Assembly (NCBI GenBank): GCA_023247285.1
Contig: JAHFGU010000077.1
Span: 1 to 7,185, forward strand
Origin: Candidatus Omnitrophota bacterium
GTDB lineage: Bacteria; Omnitrophota; Koll11; Aquiviventales; Aquiviventaceae
Direction: 5' to 3'
DNA: 7,185 nucleotides
Shown: positions 1 to 5,215 of the stretch, in pieces
How the letters are laid out: each line of letters starts with the position of its first letter
How positions within the stretch are numbered: the stretch's first letter is position 1
Position numbers and translations under genes: made by a program
The notes under the pieces: generated by a model
What the model saw: only the letters and a program-made list of their open reading frames with translations
Database searches by the model: none
What the model was told of the DNA's origin: nothing

Positions 1-339
1 CCCTCCGGCGTCACAAACAACAAGGACATCCGGTTCGCCAAGTCGATCATCGATTACATCTTTCGGTGGATGGCGCTCAAGTTCCTGCCGCCGGAGGAGG
101 CGCAGCACTTCAAAGTCACCGATGTGCCCGGCGCCAAGTCGGCGAACGGCGCCCCCAAGGCGGTCGCCGCACCGGCCAAGCCGGCAGGCGGCAGCGCCAA
201 CCCGATGGAACAGCAGGAGCAGCTGACGTTCGTCGCGCAGGCGGACGCGCCCGCGTGCCACGAGTGCGGCTCGCTCATGGTCCGCAACGGCAACTGCTAC
301 AAGTGCGGCAATTGTGGATCGACCTCTGGATGTTCGTGA
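1..339 (+). CDS. nrdJ: Vitamin B12-dependent (class II) ribonucleotide reductase, C-terminal end (partial)
   Basis: This is the last 112 residues of a gene that begins before the window. Class II reductases convert ribonucleotides to deoxyribonucleotides using adenosylcobalamin and need no oxygen. The visible part starts with a stretch typical of the end of the catalytic barrel (TNNKDIRFAKSIIDYIFRW at residues 5-23). An Ala/Pro/Lys-rich linker follows (about 45-70). The end is a cysteine-rich tail with CHEC at 86-89, CYKCGNC at 99-105 and GSTSGCS at the terminus. That tail is characteristic of NrdJ; its last cysteines are thought to re-reduce the active site, and the CxxC pairs look like a zinc ribbon. 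The reading frame is intact to the TGA at 337-339. The catalytic residues lie outside the window. A gene for an 81-residue protein and dcd follow on the same strand, which fits a dNTP-supply operon. Confidence 0.93.
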   Translation, partial: PSGVTNNKDIRFAKSIIDYIFRWMALKFLPPEEAQHFKVTDVPGAKSANGAPKAVAAPAKPAGGSANPMEQQEQLTFVAQADAPACHECGSLMVRNGNCYKCGNCGSTSGCS

Positions 340-352
340 TCGGTCGATCCAC
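314..352. repeat. 11-bp inverted repeat across the nrdJ stop codon
   Basis: GTGGATCGACC at 314-324 is exactly complementary to GGTCGATCCAC at 342-352, with a 17-nt loop. The left arm and loop are coding (the GSTSGCS end of NrdJ) and the right arm is in the spacer. No T-run follows, so it is not a standard intrinsic terminator. It could stabilise the 3' end of nrdJ mRNA or reduce read-through into the next genes. It could also be fortuitous, because half of it is constrained by protein sequence. Confidence 0.4.
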
Positions 353-382
353 TCGTAACGGTCCCGTCTTCGGAGGTGCATC

Positions 383-628
383 ATGGGATGGATGCTGACG
401 CCTGAGCTTTCGAAGAAGTGCCGGCGGTTTGTCGTTTCCCACTGGGGCACGGATGGGCTCACACAGATCATGGAGCGGCCAGTGAGCTGGGTGCGGCACG
501 AGGCCAATCCGCACCTGAAGCAGCTCCGCAAAAAGCAGAAGGGCTTGCCGCTGCTCGATGTGCGCGGCGGGCTCAGCCGGATCCATGTGGCGCTCTCCAC
601 GGAAAAGAAGGAGCTGAGGCATGTTTGA
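383..628 (+). CDS. Small basic protein of unknown function between nrdJ and dcd
   Basis: I do not recognise this 81-residue protein. It lies between nrdJ and dcd. A GGAGG at 372-376 sits 6 nt before the ATG, and its last 8 nt overlap the start of dcd, which suggests translational coupling. Codon third positions are GC-rich like the neighbours. The protein is soluble-looking, with no signal peptide or membrane segment. It has four tryptophan/histidine-rich spots in the first half (for example SHWGTDG at 19-25) and a basic patch [10 protein letters not shown] at about 45-54. There is a single cysteine and no CxxC, so it is not a redox or zinc protein by sequence. Its position suggests a role linked to nucleotide reduction or simply co-expression; that is inference. 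Competing open frames in the same stretch lack a comparable ribosome binding site. Confidence 0.65.
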   Translation: MGWMLTPELSKKCRRFVVSHWGTDGLTQIMERPVSWVRHEANPHLKQLRKKQKGLPLLDVRGGLSRIHVALSTEKKELRHV

Positions 629-1235
629 GGCGCAGGCGCAGGCCAAGCTCGCTGAGGTGACGGAGCAGATGCGGTCGTCCGGCCGGCTGCTGGTTGACTG
701 GGAGATCCGCGAGTACGTCAAGCAGTACCGCATGCTGGATCCCTTCGAAGAACATTTGAAAAGAGACGGCGTGATTTCGTACGGCCTCTCGGCGATGGGC
801 TACGACATCCGGGTCACCGATGAATTCAAGATCTTCACGAACCTCAAGCAGGCGGTGGTCGACCCGAAGCAGTTCGACCCGGACTCCTTCATCGATTTCA
901 AAGGACCGGTGTGCGTGATCCCGCCGAACTCCTTCGCGCTGGCCCGCTCGGTGGAGTTTTTCCGCATGCCGCGCTCGATGATGGGCATCTGCATCGGCAA
1001 GTCCAGCTACGCCCGATGCGGGATCGTGGTCAACATCACGCCGCTGGAGCCGGAATGGCAGGGGCACCTGACGATCGAGATTTCGAACACGACCCCGCTG
1101 CCGGCGCGGATCTACTCCTTCGAGGGCATCGCGCAGGTCCTCTTCTTCGAGGCCGGCTCGCTGCCCGAAGTGTCCTACGCCGACCGCAAAGGGAAATACC
1201 AGAACCAGCAGGGCATCACGCTGCCGAAGGTCTAA
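621..1235 (+). CDS. dcd: dCTP deaminase
   Basis: This 204-residue cytosolic enzyme deaminates dCTP to dUTP, which feeds dTMP synthesis after dUTPase. Most of the length matches the Dcd subfamily I know from Chlamydia and Burkholderia: [20 protein letters not shown] (53-72), [19 protein letters not shown] (97-115), [10 protein letters not shown] (126-135), [20 protein letters not shown] (138-157) and the C-terminal [10 protein letters not shown] (191-200) that closes over the nucleotide. Glu153 in TIEISN corresponds to the family's general base, and Ser128/Ser129 and Arg132 belong to the phosphate-binding motif. The N-terminus is about 15 residues longer than the 188-190-residue relatives. I kept the ATG at 621 because AAGGAG at 608-613 sits 7 nt upstream. 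The start overlaps the 81-residue gene by 8 nt. Whether it also has dUTPase activity, as in some relatives, cannot be read here. Confidence 0.95.
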   Translation: MFEAQAQAKLAEVTEQMRSSGRLLVDWEIREYVKQYRMLDPFEEHLKRDGVISYGLSAMGYDIRVTDEFKIFTNLKQAVVDPKQFDPDSFIDFKGPVCVIPPNSFALARSVEFFRMPRSMMGICIGKSSYARCGIVVNITPLEPEWQGHLTIEISNTTPLPARIYSFEGIAQVLFFEAGSLPEVSYADRKGKYQNQQGITLPKV

Positions 1236-1255
1236 CCCCGCCCGCTGCGCGGCTG

Positions 1256-2134
1256 ATGCCCGAGCTGCCTGCCCAAGGTTTTTCCCTCGAGGCCACCCTG
1301 GCCTCAGGTCAGAGCTTTCGATGGCGCCGCCATGACGGCTGGGCCTTCGGCTTCATCGGGCGCAGCGTGGTCAAGCTGCGGCAGGAGGGCGAGGTCCTCC
1401 GGTACGAACGCTCCGACCCTGCGCTCACCCCCGAAGCGTTGCGCCACTACTTCGCGCTCGACCTCAATCTTCCCGAGATCCTCTCCTCGATCGACGTCGA
1501 CATGCAGATCCACGCGGCGATCCTGCGCCACCGGGGGTTGCGCGTGCTGCGGCAGGAGGGCTGGGAGACCCTGGCCTCGTTCATCTGCGCCTCGTTCAAC
1601 AACATCAAGCGCATCGAGGGCATGATCGACCGGCTCTGCCAGGCGTACGGCGATCCTGTGGCGCTCAACGGGTTCCGGGGGTTCAGTTTTCCGGAGCCGC
1701 GGGCGGTCGCGGACGCGCCGGAGCGCGCGCTGCGCAGCCTCGGGCTGGGCTACCGGGCGCCCTACCTGCGGGCGACGGCGCGCCTGGTGCTCGACGGCCG
1801 GCTGGCGTTCGATCAGCTGCGCCGGTCCGGCTACCCGGCGACGAAGGCAGCGCTGCTGGGCTGCGACGGCGTGGGGGACAAAGTGGCGGACTGCGTGGCG
1901 CTGTTCGGCTTCGAGAAGTACGAGGCGTTCCCGATCGACGTGTGGATCGAGCGGGCGATGCGGTACTACTTCCGGCACCGCCGCATCACGCGGTCACGGC
2001 TGCATGACTACGCGCGGCGCCACTTCGGTCCCTACGCCGGCTACGCGCAGCAGTATCTCTACCACTACGTGCGGAACCTGCGCCGCGTGAATTCGGGGAC
2101 AGCCGCCACATTCGCCCGTGCGCATTGTGAATGA
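1256..2134 (+). CDS. ogg: 8-oxoguanine DNA glycosylase/AP lyase, OGG1 family
   Basis: This 292-residue base-excision repair enzyme belongs to the HhH-GPD superfamily. Such enzymes remove 8-oxoguanine opposite C and nick the strand by beta-elimination. The N-terminal OGG domain (about 8-115) contains GQSFRWRR (18-25), the family signature that contacts the lesion. The HhH-GPD domain (about 105-270) has LLGCDGVGDKVADCVALFGF (200-219) followed by FPIDVWIERA (225-234). Lys209 is the expected Schiff-base nucleophile (Lys249 in human OGG1) and Asp228 the conserved aspartate (Asp268). The start at 1256 gives the expected beginning just before the first beta strand. It lies 20 nt after dcd and has no clear Shine-Dalgarno sequence, so it may depend on coupling. 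The last 15 or so residues (from VNSGTAATF, 278 on) are encoded by an inverted repeat and are probably not ancestral. The catalytic core is intact, so the enzyme is probably active. Confidence 0.93.
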   Translation: MPELPAQGFSLEATLASGQSFRWRRHDGWAFGFIGRSVVKLRQEGEVLRYERSDPALTPEALRHYFALDLNLPEILSSIDVDMQIHAAILRHRGLRVLRQEGWETLASFICASFNNIKRIEGMIDRLCQAYGDPVALNGFRGFSFPEPRAVADAPERALRSLGLGYRAPYLRATARLVLDGRLAFDQLRRSGYPATKAALLGCDGVGDKVADCVALFGFEKYEAFPIDVWIERAMRYYFRHRRITRSRLHDYARRHFGPYAGYAQQYLYHYVRNLRRVNSGTAATFARAHCE

Positions 2135-2157
2135 ATTCGGTGGCTGTCCCCGAATTC
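2089..2157. repeat. Miniature inverted-repeat element between convergent genes
   Basis: The arms at 2089-2113 and 2133-2157 match at 22 of 25 positions as inverted repeats. The outer 16 bp are perfect (GAATTCGGGGACAGCC against its complement at 2142-2157). The central spacer is 19 nt (2114-2132). The element fills the whole gap between the glycosylase and gpmA. The glycosylase runs into it and stops at 2132-2134, and the gpmA stop codon (2156-2158) overlaps its last two bases. The GAATTCGGGGACAG/CTGTCCCCGAATTC ends resemble, from memory, palindromes spread by REP-associated tyrosine transposases (Y1_Tnp). No transposase is present here, so it would be non-autonomous. It could also serve as a bidirectional terminator by its hairpin, although there is no T-run. 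Confidence 0.75.
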
Positions 2158-2800
2158 AGGAGAGGGTGTGGACGATTTTCTTGACCACGCGGCCGTCTGC
2201 GCCGATCTCGTAGAGGATCGGCGCGCCGGTGGCGAGGTTGAGCTCGAGGACCTGCGCCTTCGTCAATCGGTCCAGATCCATGACGATCGAGCGCAGGCTG
2301 TTGCCGTGCGCGACGACGAGGATGGTCTGTCCCTGCCGGACCAAAGGCAGGATCTTGGCCTTGAAGTACGGCAGGGTGCGCGCGGCCGTGTCCTGCAGGC
2401 TTTCGCTGATCCCGTCCGGGTTCCACGGCGTCTTGTCTTTCGGCGGCGGCACATCGTAGCTGCGCCGCCAGATGTGCACCTGCTCCTCCCCGTACTGCTT
2501 CGCCGTCTCCGCCTTGTTGAGCCCCTGCAACGCGCCGTAGTGCCGCTCGTTCAGGGCCGCGTCGCGCTCCACCGGGCAGTCCGGCTGGCCGATCGTCTCG
2601 AGCACGATGCGCAGGGTCTCCTGCGCGCGCTGCAGCGCCGAGGTGAACGCGCGGTCGACCCGCAGCCCGCGGATGAGCGCGGCCCCGGCGCGCGCCTCGG
2701 CGCGGCCGGCGTCGGTGAGCGGGATATCCACCCAGCCGGTGAACCGGTTCTCCACATTCCACTGCGATTGCCCGTGACGGATCAAGACGAGCGCGCCCAT
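2156..2800 (-). CDS. gpmA: 2,3-bisphosphoglycerate-dependent phosphoglycerate mutase
   Basis: This 214-residue cytosolic glycolytic enzyme interconverts 3- and 2-phosphoglycerate through a phosphohistidine intermediate. The signature LIRHGQSQWN (6-15) carries the phospho-accepting His9. NRFTGWVDIPLTDAG (18-32), SALQRAQETL (54-63), LNERHYGALQG (83-93, Glu85 as acid/base), RRSYDVPPP (112-120) and VVAHGNSLRSIVMDLD (162-177, His165) follow in the order seen in dPGM. It is shorter than E. coli GpmA (about 250 residues) but has all catalytic segments. I chose the ATG at 2800 because it directly precedes the first beta strand and has GAGGAG 4 nt upstream (complement of 2805-2810). The open frame continues upstream to 3223 but has no family features there. 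It is monocistronic within this window, reads toward the glycosylase gene and has its own promoter at 2830-2857. Confidence 0.96.
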   Translation of the reverse strand: MGALVLIRHGQSQWNVENRFTGWVDIPLTDAGRAEARAGAALIRGLRVDRAFTSALQRAQETLRIVLETIGQPDCPVERDAALNERHYGALQGLNKAETAKQYGEEQVHIWRRSYDVPPPKDKTPWNPDGISESLQDTAARTLPYFKAKILPLVRQGQTILVVAHGNSLRSIVMDLDRLTKAQVLELNLATGAPILYEIGADGRVVKKIVHTLS

Positions 2801-2829
2801 GGCTCTCCTCACTGATGCGATGGCGTGAC

Positions 2830-2857
2830 ATCGTAGCATACGGCGCACGCTTCGCAA
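2830..2857 (-). promoter_or_regulatory. Probable sigma-70-type promoter of gpmA
   Basis: On the minus strand TTGCGA (2852-2857) is followed after 16 nt by TACGAT (2830-2835). TGC lies directly before the hexamer, forming an extended -10. The expected start would be near 2823, leaving an untranslated leader of about 20 nt that contains the GAGGAG of gpmA. Both hexamers match consensus at 4 of 6 positions. This is a motif reading only. Confidence 0.45.
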
Positions 2858-2874
2858 AGATGCGCGCGCGATTC

Positions 2875-2903
2875 TTGACAGCCCTGTGCAGGTATGGTAC
2901 GAA
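2875..2903 (+). promoter_or_regulatory. Probable sigma-70-type promoter of the ATP-grasp/kamA operon
   Basis: A perfect -35 TTGACA (2875-2880) is followed by a 17-nt spacer and TACGAA (2898-2903). TGG directly upstream makes an extended -10. The -10 hexamer is weak, but the perfect -35 and ideal spacing stand out in a GC-rich region. Transcription would start near 2910, which leaves a leader of about 130 nt before the ATG at 3041. The promoter is back-to-back with the gpmA promoter; the two -35 boxes are 17 nt apart. Confidence 0.55.
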
Positions 2904-2909
2904 ATATAG

Positions 2910-3040
2910 TGATGCATGCATGTGTGTTGCGGCGGTGAGGGACGAGCCGCTTCCCGTGAAACAACTGAGCTCGCAGGACAGGGACTCGCGACGCGTGGGT
3001 CCCGTTTTCTTTTCCTGTCCAGGAGGCTGGTGAGGGCGCG
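2910..3040 (+). promoter_or_regulatory. Structured 5' leader, candidate attenuator or riboswitch of unrecognised class
   Basis: Downstream of the promoter the leader can fold into GCGGC/GCCGC (2929-2933 with 2946-2950). The loop of that stem holds GGGA (2939-2942), which can pair with TCCC (2952-2955) to make a small H-type pseudoknot. A competing stem is CGAGC/GCTCG (2943-2947 with 2969-2973). An A-rich single-stranded part (about 2957-2965) follows, then the terminator hairpin. GGACAGG (2976-2982) can instead pair with CCTGTCC (3014-3020), sharing bases with the terminator stem. A very short open frame, MHACVLRR at 2912-2938, begins almost at the predicted start and could be a leader peptide, but it has no ribosome binding site. 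I could not match the whole to lysine, SAM, fluoride, guanidine or other riboswitch consensuses I know. GAGGG at 3032-3036 is the likely ribosome binding site; AGGAGG at 3021-3026 is rather far from the ATG. The RNA could alternatively be a free-standing small RNA of about 100 nt. Confidence 0.45.
2981..3013 (+). terminator. Intrinsic terminator inside the operon leader (attenuator)
   Basis: Bases 2981-2990 (GGGACTCGCG) pair with 2994-3003 (CGTGGGTCCC when read with two G-T wobbles), giving a 10-pair hairpin with a 3-nt loop. TTTTCTTTT at 3005-3013 follows after one base. That is a textbook rho-independent terminator. It lies between a plus-strand promoter and the first gene of the operon, with no plus-strand gene upstream to terminate, so it most simply acts as a conditional attenuator. 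Confidence 0.7.
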
Positions 3041-4093
3041 ATGGGGTTCCGTGTCGGCATGACCTACAACGTGAAGACCGAGTGCGTGCCGAAGCCCGGC
3101 GACCCGCCGGACATCAACGCGGAGTTCGATCACGAGGAAACCATCGCGCACATCGAGCGCGCGCTGCGCCAGGGCGGGCACGAGGTCGCGCGCATCGGCA
3201 ACGCCCGGCGGCTGCTCGAGCACCTGGGGCGGCTCGACGTCGACATCATCTTCAACATCGCCGAGGGCTACGAGGGCCGCAACCGCGAGTCGCAGGTGCC
3301 GATCCTCCTCGAGATGCTGCAGGTGCCCTACGTCGGCGCCGACGGCCTGACGCTGGGCCTGACGCTGGACAAGGTGCTGACGAAGAAGGTCCTCATCGCC
3401 GAGGGCATCCCCACCCCGCGCTACCTAGAGGTCAGCGATCTGGACAAGGTGTGGCAGGCGGACCTCTCGTACCCGTGCATCGTGAAGCTGCGGTGCGAGG
3501 GCTCCAGCAAGGGGCTGAGCGAACACTCCCTGGTCAACACGCCCGAGGAGCTGCGCCGCCAGGTGCGCTGGCTCTGGGACACGTACCACCAGCCCTCGAT
3601 CTTCATCGAGGAGTTCATCGAGGGCCGCGAGTTCACGGTGGCGGTCATCGGCAACGACCCGCCCGAGGCGTACCCTGTCTGCCAGATCACGCTCGACGGC
3701 CAGACCAACCTCGGCCGTAAGTTCTTCACGTTCGCCTACCTGCGGTCGGGCGCGGACTACCTGTGCCCGGCGCCGATCGACGAGCGGCTCGCGCGCCAGA
3801 TGCAGGAGCTGGCGCTGCGGACCTACCACGCGGTGGAGTGCCGCGATTTCGGCCGCGTGGATTTCCGCGTGGACTGGCAGGGCCGCCCCTACGTGCTCGA
3901 GATCAACCCGCTGCCATCCCTGTCGGCCGAGGACGTCTTCAATTTCATCGCGAAGACGCGGGGGCTGACGCACTATCAGATCATCAACCGGATCCTGGAG
4001 GTGGCGCTCGTGCGGACGGGCGTGACCCCACCACCCGCTGGGGCGAAACCCCGCGACGAAGCGAGGAGCCTATCCCCTATACCATCGCGGTGA
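3041..4093 (+). CDS. D-Ala-D-Ala-ligase-like ATP-grasp protein, first of a tandem pair
   Basis: This 350-residue cytosolic protein has the three-part ATP-grasp fold of D-alanine-D-alanine ligase. Such enzymes activate a carboxylate as an acyl phosphate and join it to an amine. It starts with a Rossmann-like strand (FRVGMTYN, 3-10). FNIAEGYEGRNRESQVP (71-87) stands where true Ddl has its HG..GEDG substrate loop. The ATP-binding part has DK at 110-111, Lys149, EGSSKG (153-158) and EEFIEGREF (190-198). Metal ligands are in RVDF (272-275) and EINPLP (287-292). The atypical NIAEG loop argues against ordinary Ddl, and the real substrate is unknown. Residues after about 327 are a Pro/Ala/Arg linker. 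The TGA overlaps the GTG proposed for the next, homologous gene. It is the first gene after the attenuator-like leader. Confidence 0.88.
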   Translation: MGFRVGMTYNVKTECVPKPGDPPDINAEFDHEETIAHIERALRQGGHEVARIGNARRLLEHLGRLDVDIIFNIAEGYEGRNRESQVPILLEMLQVPYVGADGLTLGLTLDKVLTKKVLIAEGIPTPRYLEVSDLDKVWQADLSYPCIVKLRCEGSSKGLSEHSLVNTPEELRRQVRWLWDTYHQPSIFIEEFIEGREFTVAVIGNDPPEAYPVCQITLDGQTNLGRKFFTFAYLRSGADYLCPAPIDERLARQMQELALRTYHAVECRDFGRVDFRVDWQGRPYVLEINPLPSLSAEDVFNFIAKTRGLTHYQIINRILEVALVRTGVTPPPAGAKPRDEARSLSPIPSR

Positions 4094-5214
4094 CGTACAA
4101 CCTGAAGCGCGCAGCCTGGGAGCGAGACGGGGTGTTGTTCGACCGCGACTCGGAATTCGACTCCCAGCAGACGATCGACGCGATCGCCGGGCATCTGCGC
4201 GCGCTCGGGCACACCGTACGCTTGGTGGAGGCGACCGCGGATTTACCTCGCTGGTTTCTGCGGCACGACGTCGATCTGGTGTTCAACATCGCGGAGGGCA
4301 CCTGCGGCGAGCACCGCGAGGCGCAAGTCCCCGCGGTGCTGGAGCTGCTGCACGTGCCGTACACCGGCTCCAACAGCGTCACCCTCGCCTTGGCGCTGGA
4401 CAAGGCCAAGACCAAGCAGATCCTTGCCTCGGAAGGGCTCTCGACCCCGGCCTGGCAGCTCTGGCCGAGCCCCTCAGCGCCGCTCGACCCCCGTCTGACG
4501 TTTCCCCTGATCGTGAAGCCCAACCGCGAAGGCTCCAGCAAGGGCATCTGGCGCGAAAGCGTCGTGGATGATGAGCCCGCGCTGCGGCGGCAGGCCGCCT
4601 TCCTCTATGAGCGCTACCGGCAAGAAATCCTCGTGGAGGAGTTCATCCACGGGACCGAGCTCACCGCCGGGGTGATCGGCCAGGAGGCGCTGCCGGTGCT
4701 CGAGATTGATTTTTCCCCCTGCGAGCCCTCCGGCGAGTTCTTCTATTCCTGGCGGATGAAGGAATTCCAGGGCGATGCCGCGCGCGGCTTGGCCCCGGCG
4801 TTCTACTGCCCGGCCCGGCTCGACGCGCGCACCACCGCGCTGGTCCAGGCCGCGGCGCTGCGCGCGCACCGCGCGCTGGGCTGCGCGGACCTGTCGCGCA
4901 CCGACATCCGGCTGCGCGCGGACGGCACGCCCTTCGTGCTCGAGGTGAACCCGCTGCCCGGCCTGCATCCGTCTGACAGCAACTTCCCGGTGATGACATC
5001 TGCGGCCGGCTACACGCACCGGGCGCTCATTCAGCGGATCGTGGAGCTGTCCATGGTCCGCCACCACCATCCCTCCCGCGCCGCGCGGCGCCGCTCCATG
5101 GCCGCCGCCGCGCCGGAGGGCACTGCGGTCCCTCCTCAGGAGCCGCCACCCATACCTGCAGGCTCGCGGAGAGCCGGGGGGCTCCTTGAGGACCGGGACG
5201 AGAAGGAGGAGTAG
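4090..5214 (+). CDS. D-Ala-D-Ala-ligase-like ATP-grasp protein, second of a tandem pair
   Basis: This is a second ATP-grasp ligase, about 374 residues from GTG 4090, clearly homologous to its upstream neighbour. FNIAEGTCGEHREAQVP (65-81), DK (104-105), Lys143, EGSSKG (147-152), EEFIHGTEL (183-191), TDIRL (271-275) and EVNPLPGL (285-292) occur in the same order. ATP and metal residues are kept, so it should be active. The middle of the acceptor region (VLEIDFSPCEPSGEFFYSW, 203-221) differs from the first copy, which suggests a different substrate. The C-terminus has a low-complexity Ala/Pro/Arg tail of about 45 residues. The start is uncertain. GTG 4090 overlaps the upstream TGA by 4 nt, but the family's first strand (YTIAVTYN) begins several codons earlier, where this frame has no ATG, GTG, TTG or CTG. 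A frameshift fusion with the first copy is possible. Its stop is 1 nt before kamA. Confidence 0.85.
   Translation: MTYNLKRAAWERDGVLFDRDSEFDSQQTIDAIAGHLRALGHTVRLVEATADLPRWFLRHDVDLVFNIAEGTCGEHREAQVPAVLELLHVPYTGSNSVTLALALDKAKTKQILASEGLSTPAWQLWPSPSAPLDPRLTFPLIVKPNREGSSKGIWRESVVDDEPALRRQAAFLYERYRQEILVEEFIHGTELTAGVIGQEALPVLEIDFSPCEPSGEFFYSWRMKEFQGDAARGLAPAFYCPARLDARTTALVQAAALRAHRALGCADLSRTDIRLRADGTPFVLEVNPLPGLHPSDSNFPVMTSAAGYTHRALIQRIVELSMVRHHHPSRAARRRSMAAAAPEGTAVPPQEPPPIPAGSRRAGGLLEDRDEKEE
5204..5209 (+). promoter_or_regulatory. Ribosome binding site that fixes the kamA start
   Basis: AGGAGG lies 6 nt before the GTG at 5216, inside the last codons of the upstream ATP-grasp gene. It favours GTG 5216 over the in-frame TTG at 5186. 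The TTG would add RTGTRRRSRV before the family's normal beginning and has no such motif. Confidence 0.7.
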
Positions 5215-5215
5215 G

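Noticed and set aside
314..352. Membership of the nrdJ-end hairpin in the same repeat family (it contains ATGTTCGTG)
   Set aside because: Its left arm and centre encode the conserved GSTSGCS end of NrdJ, so the resemblance is explained by coding constraint.
911..1255. Upstream extension of the glycosylase frame into dcd
   Set aside because: The extension is a shadow of dcd. The OGG family begins at about the ATG at 1256, just before the first conserved strand.
2815..3033. 72-codon plus-strand open frame in the leader region
   Set aside because: It spans both predicted promoters and the terminator, has no convincing ribosome binding site and no recognisable motif.
2910..3040. Lysine riboswitch before the kamA operon
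   Set aside because: The gene content invites it, but the leader is about 130 nt including the terminator and lacks the five-helix lysine aptamer consensus as I know it.
2801..3223. Upstream extension of the gpmA frame
   Set aside because: The phosphoglycerate mutase starts at MGALVLIRHG with a good ribosome binding site. The extension crosses the promoters and the opposing gene and has no family features.
3763..4089. Large N-terminal extension of the second ATP-grasp gene
   Set aside because: The frame is open but is a shadow of the first ATP-grasp gene; homology to the ligase family starts only at about 4078.
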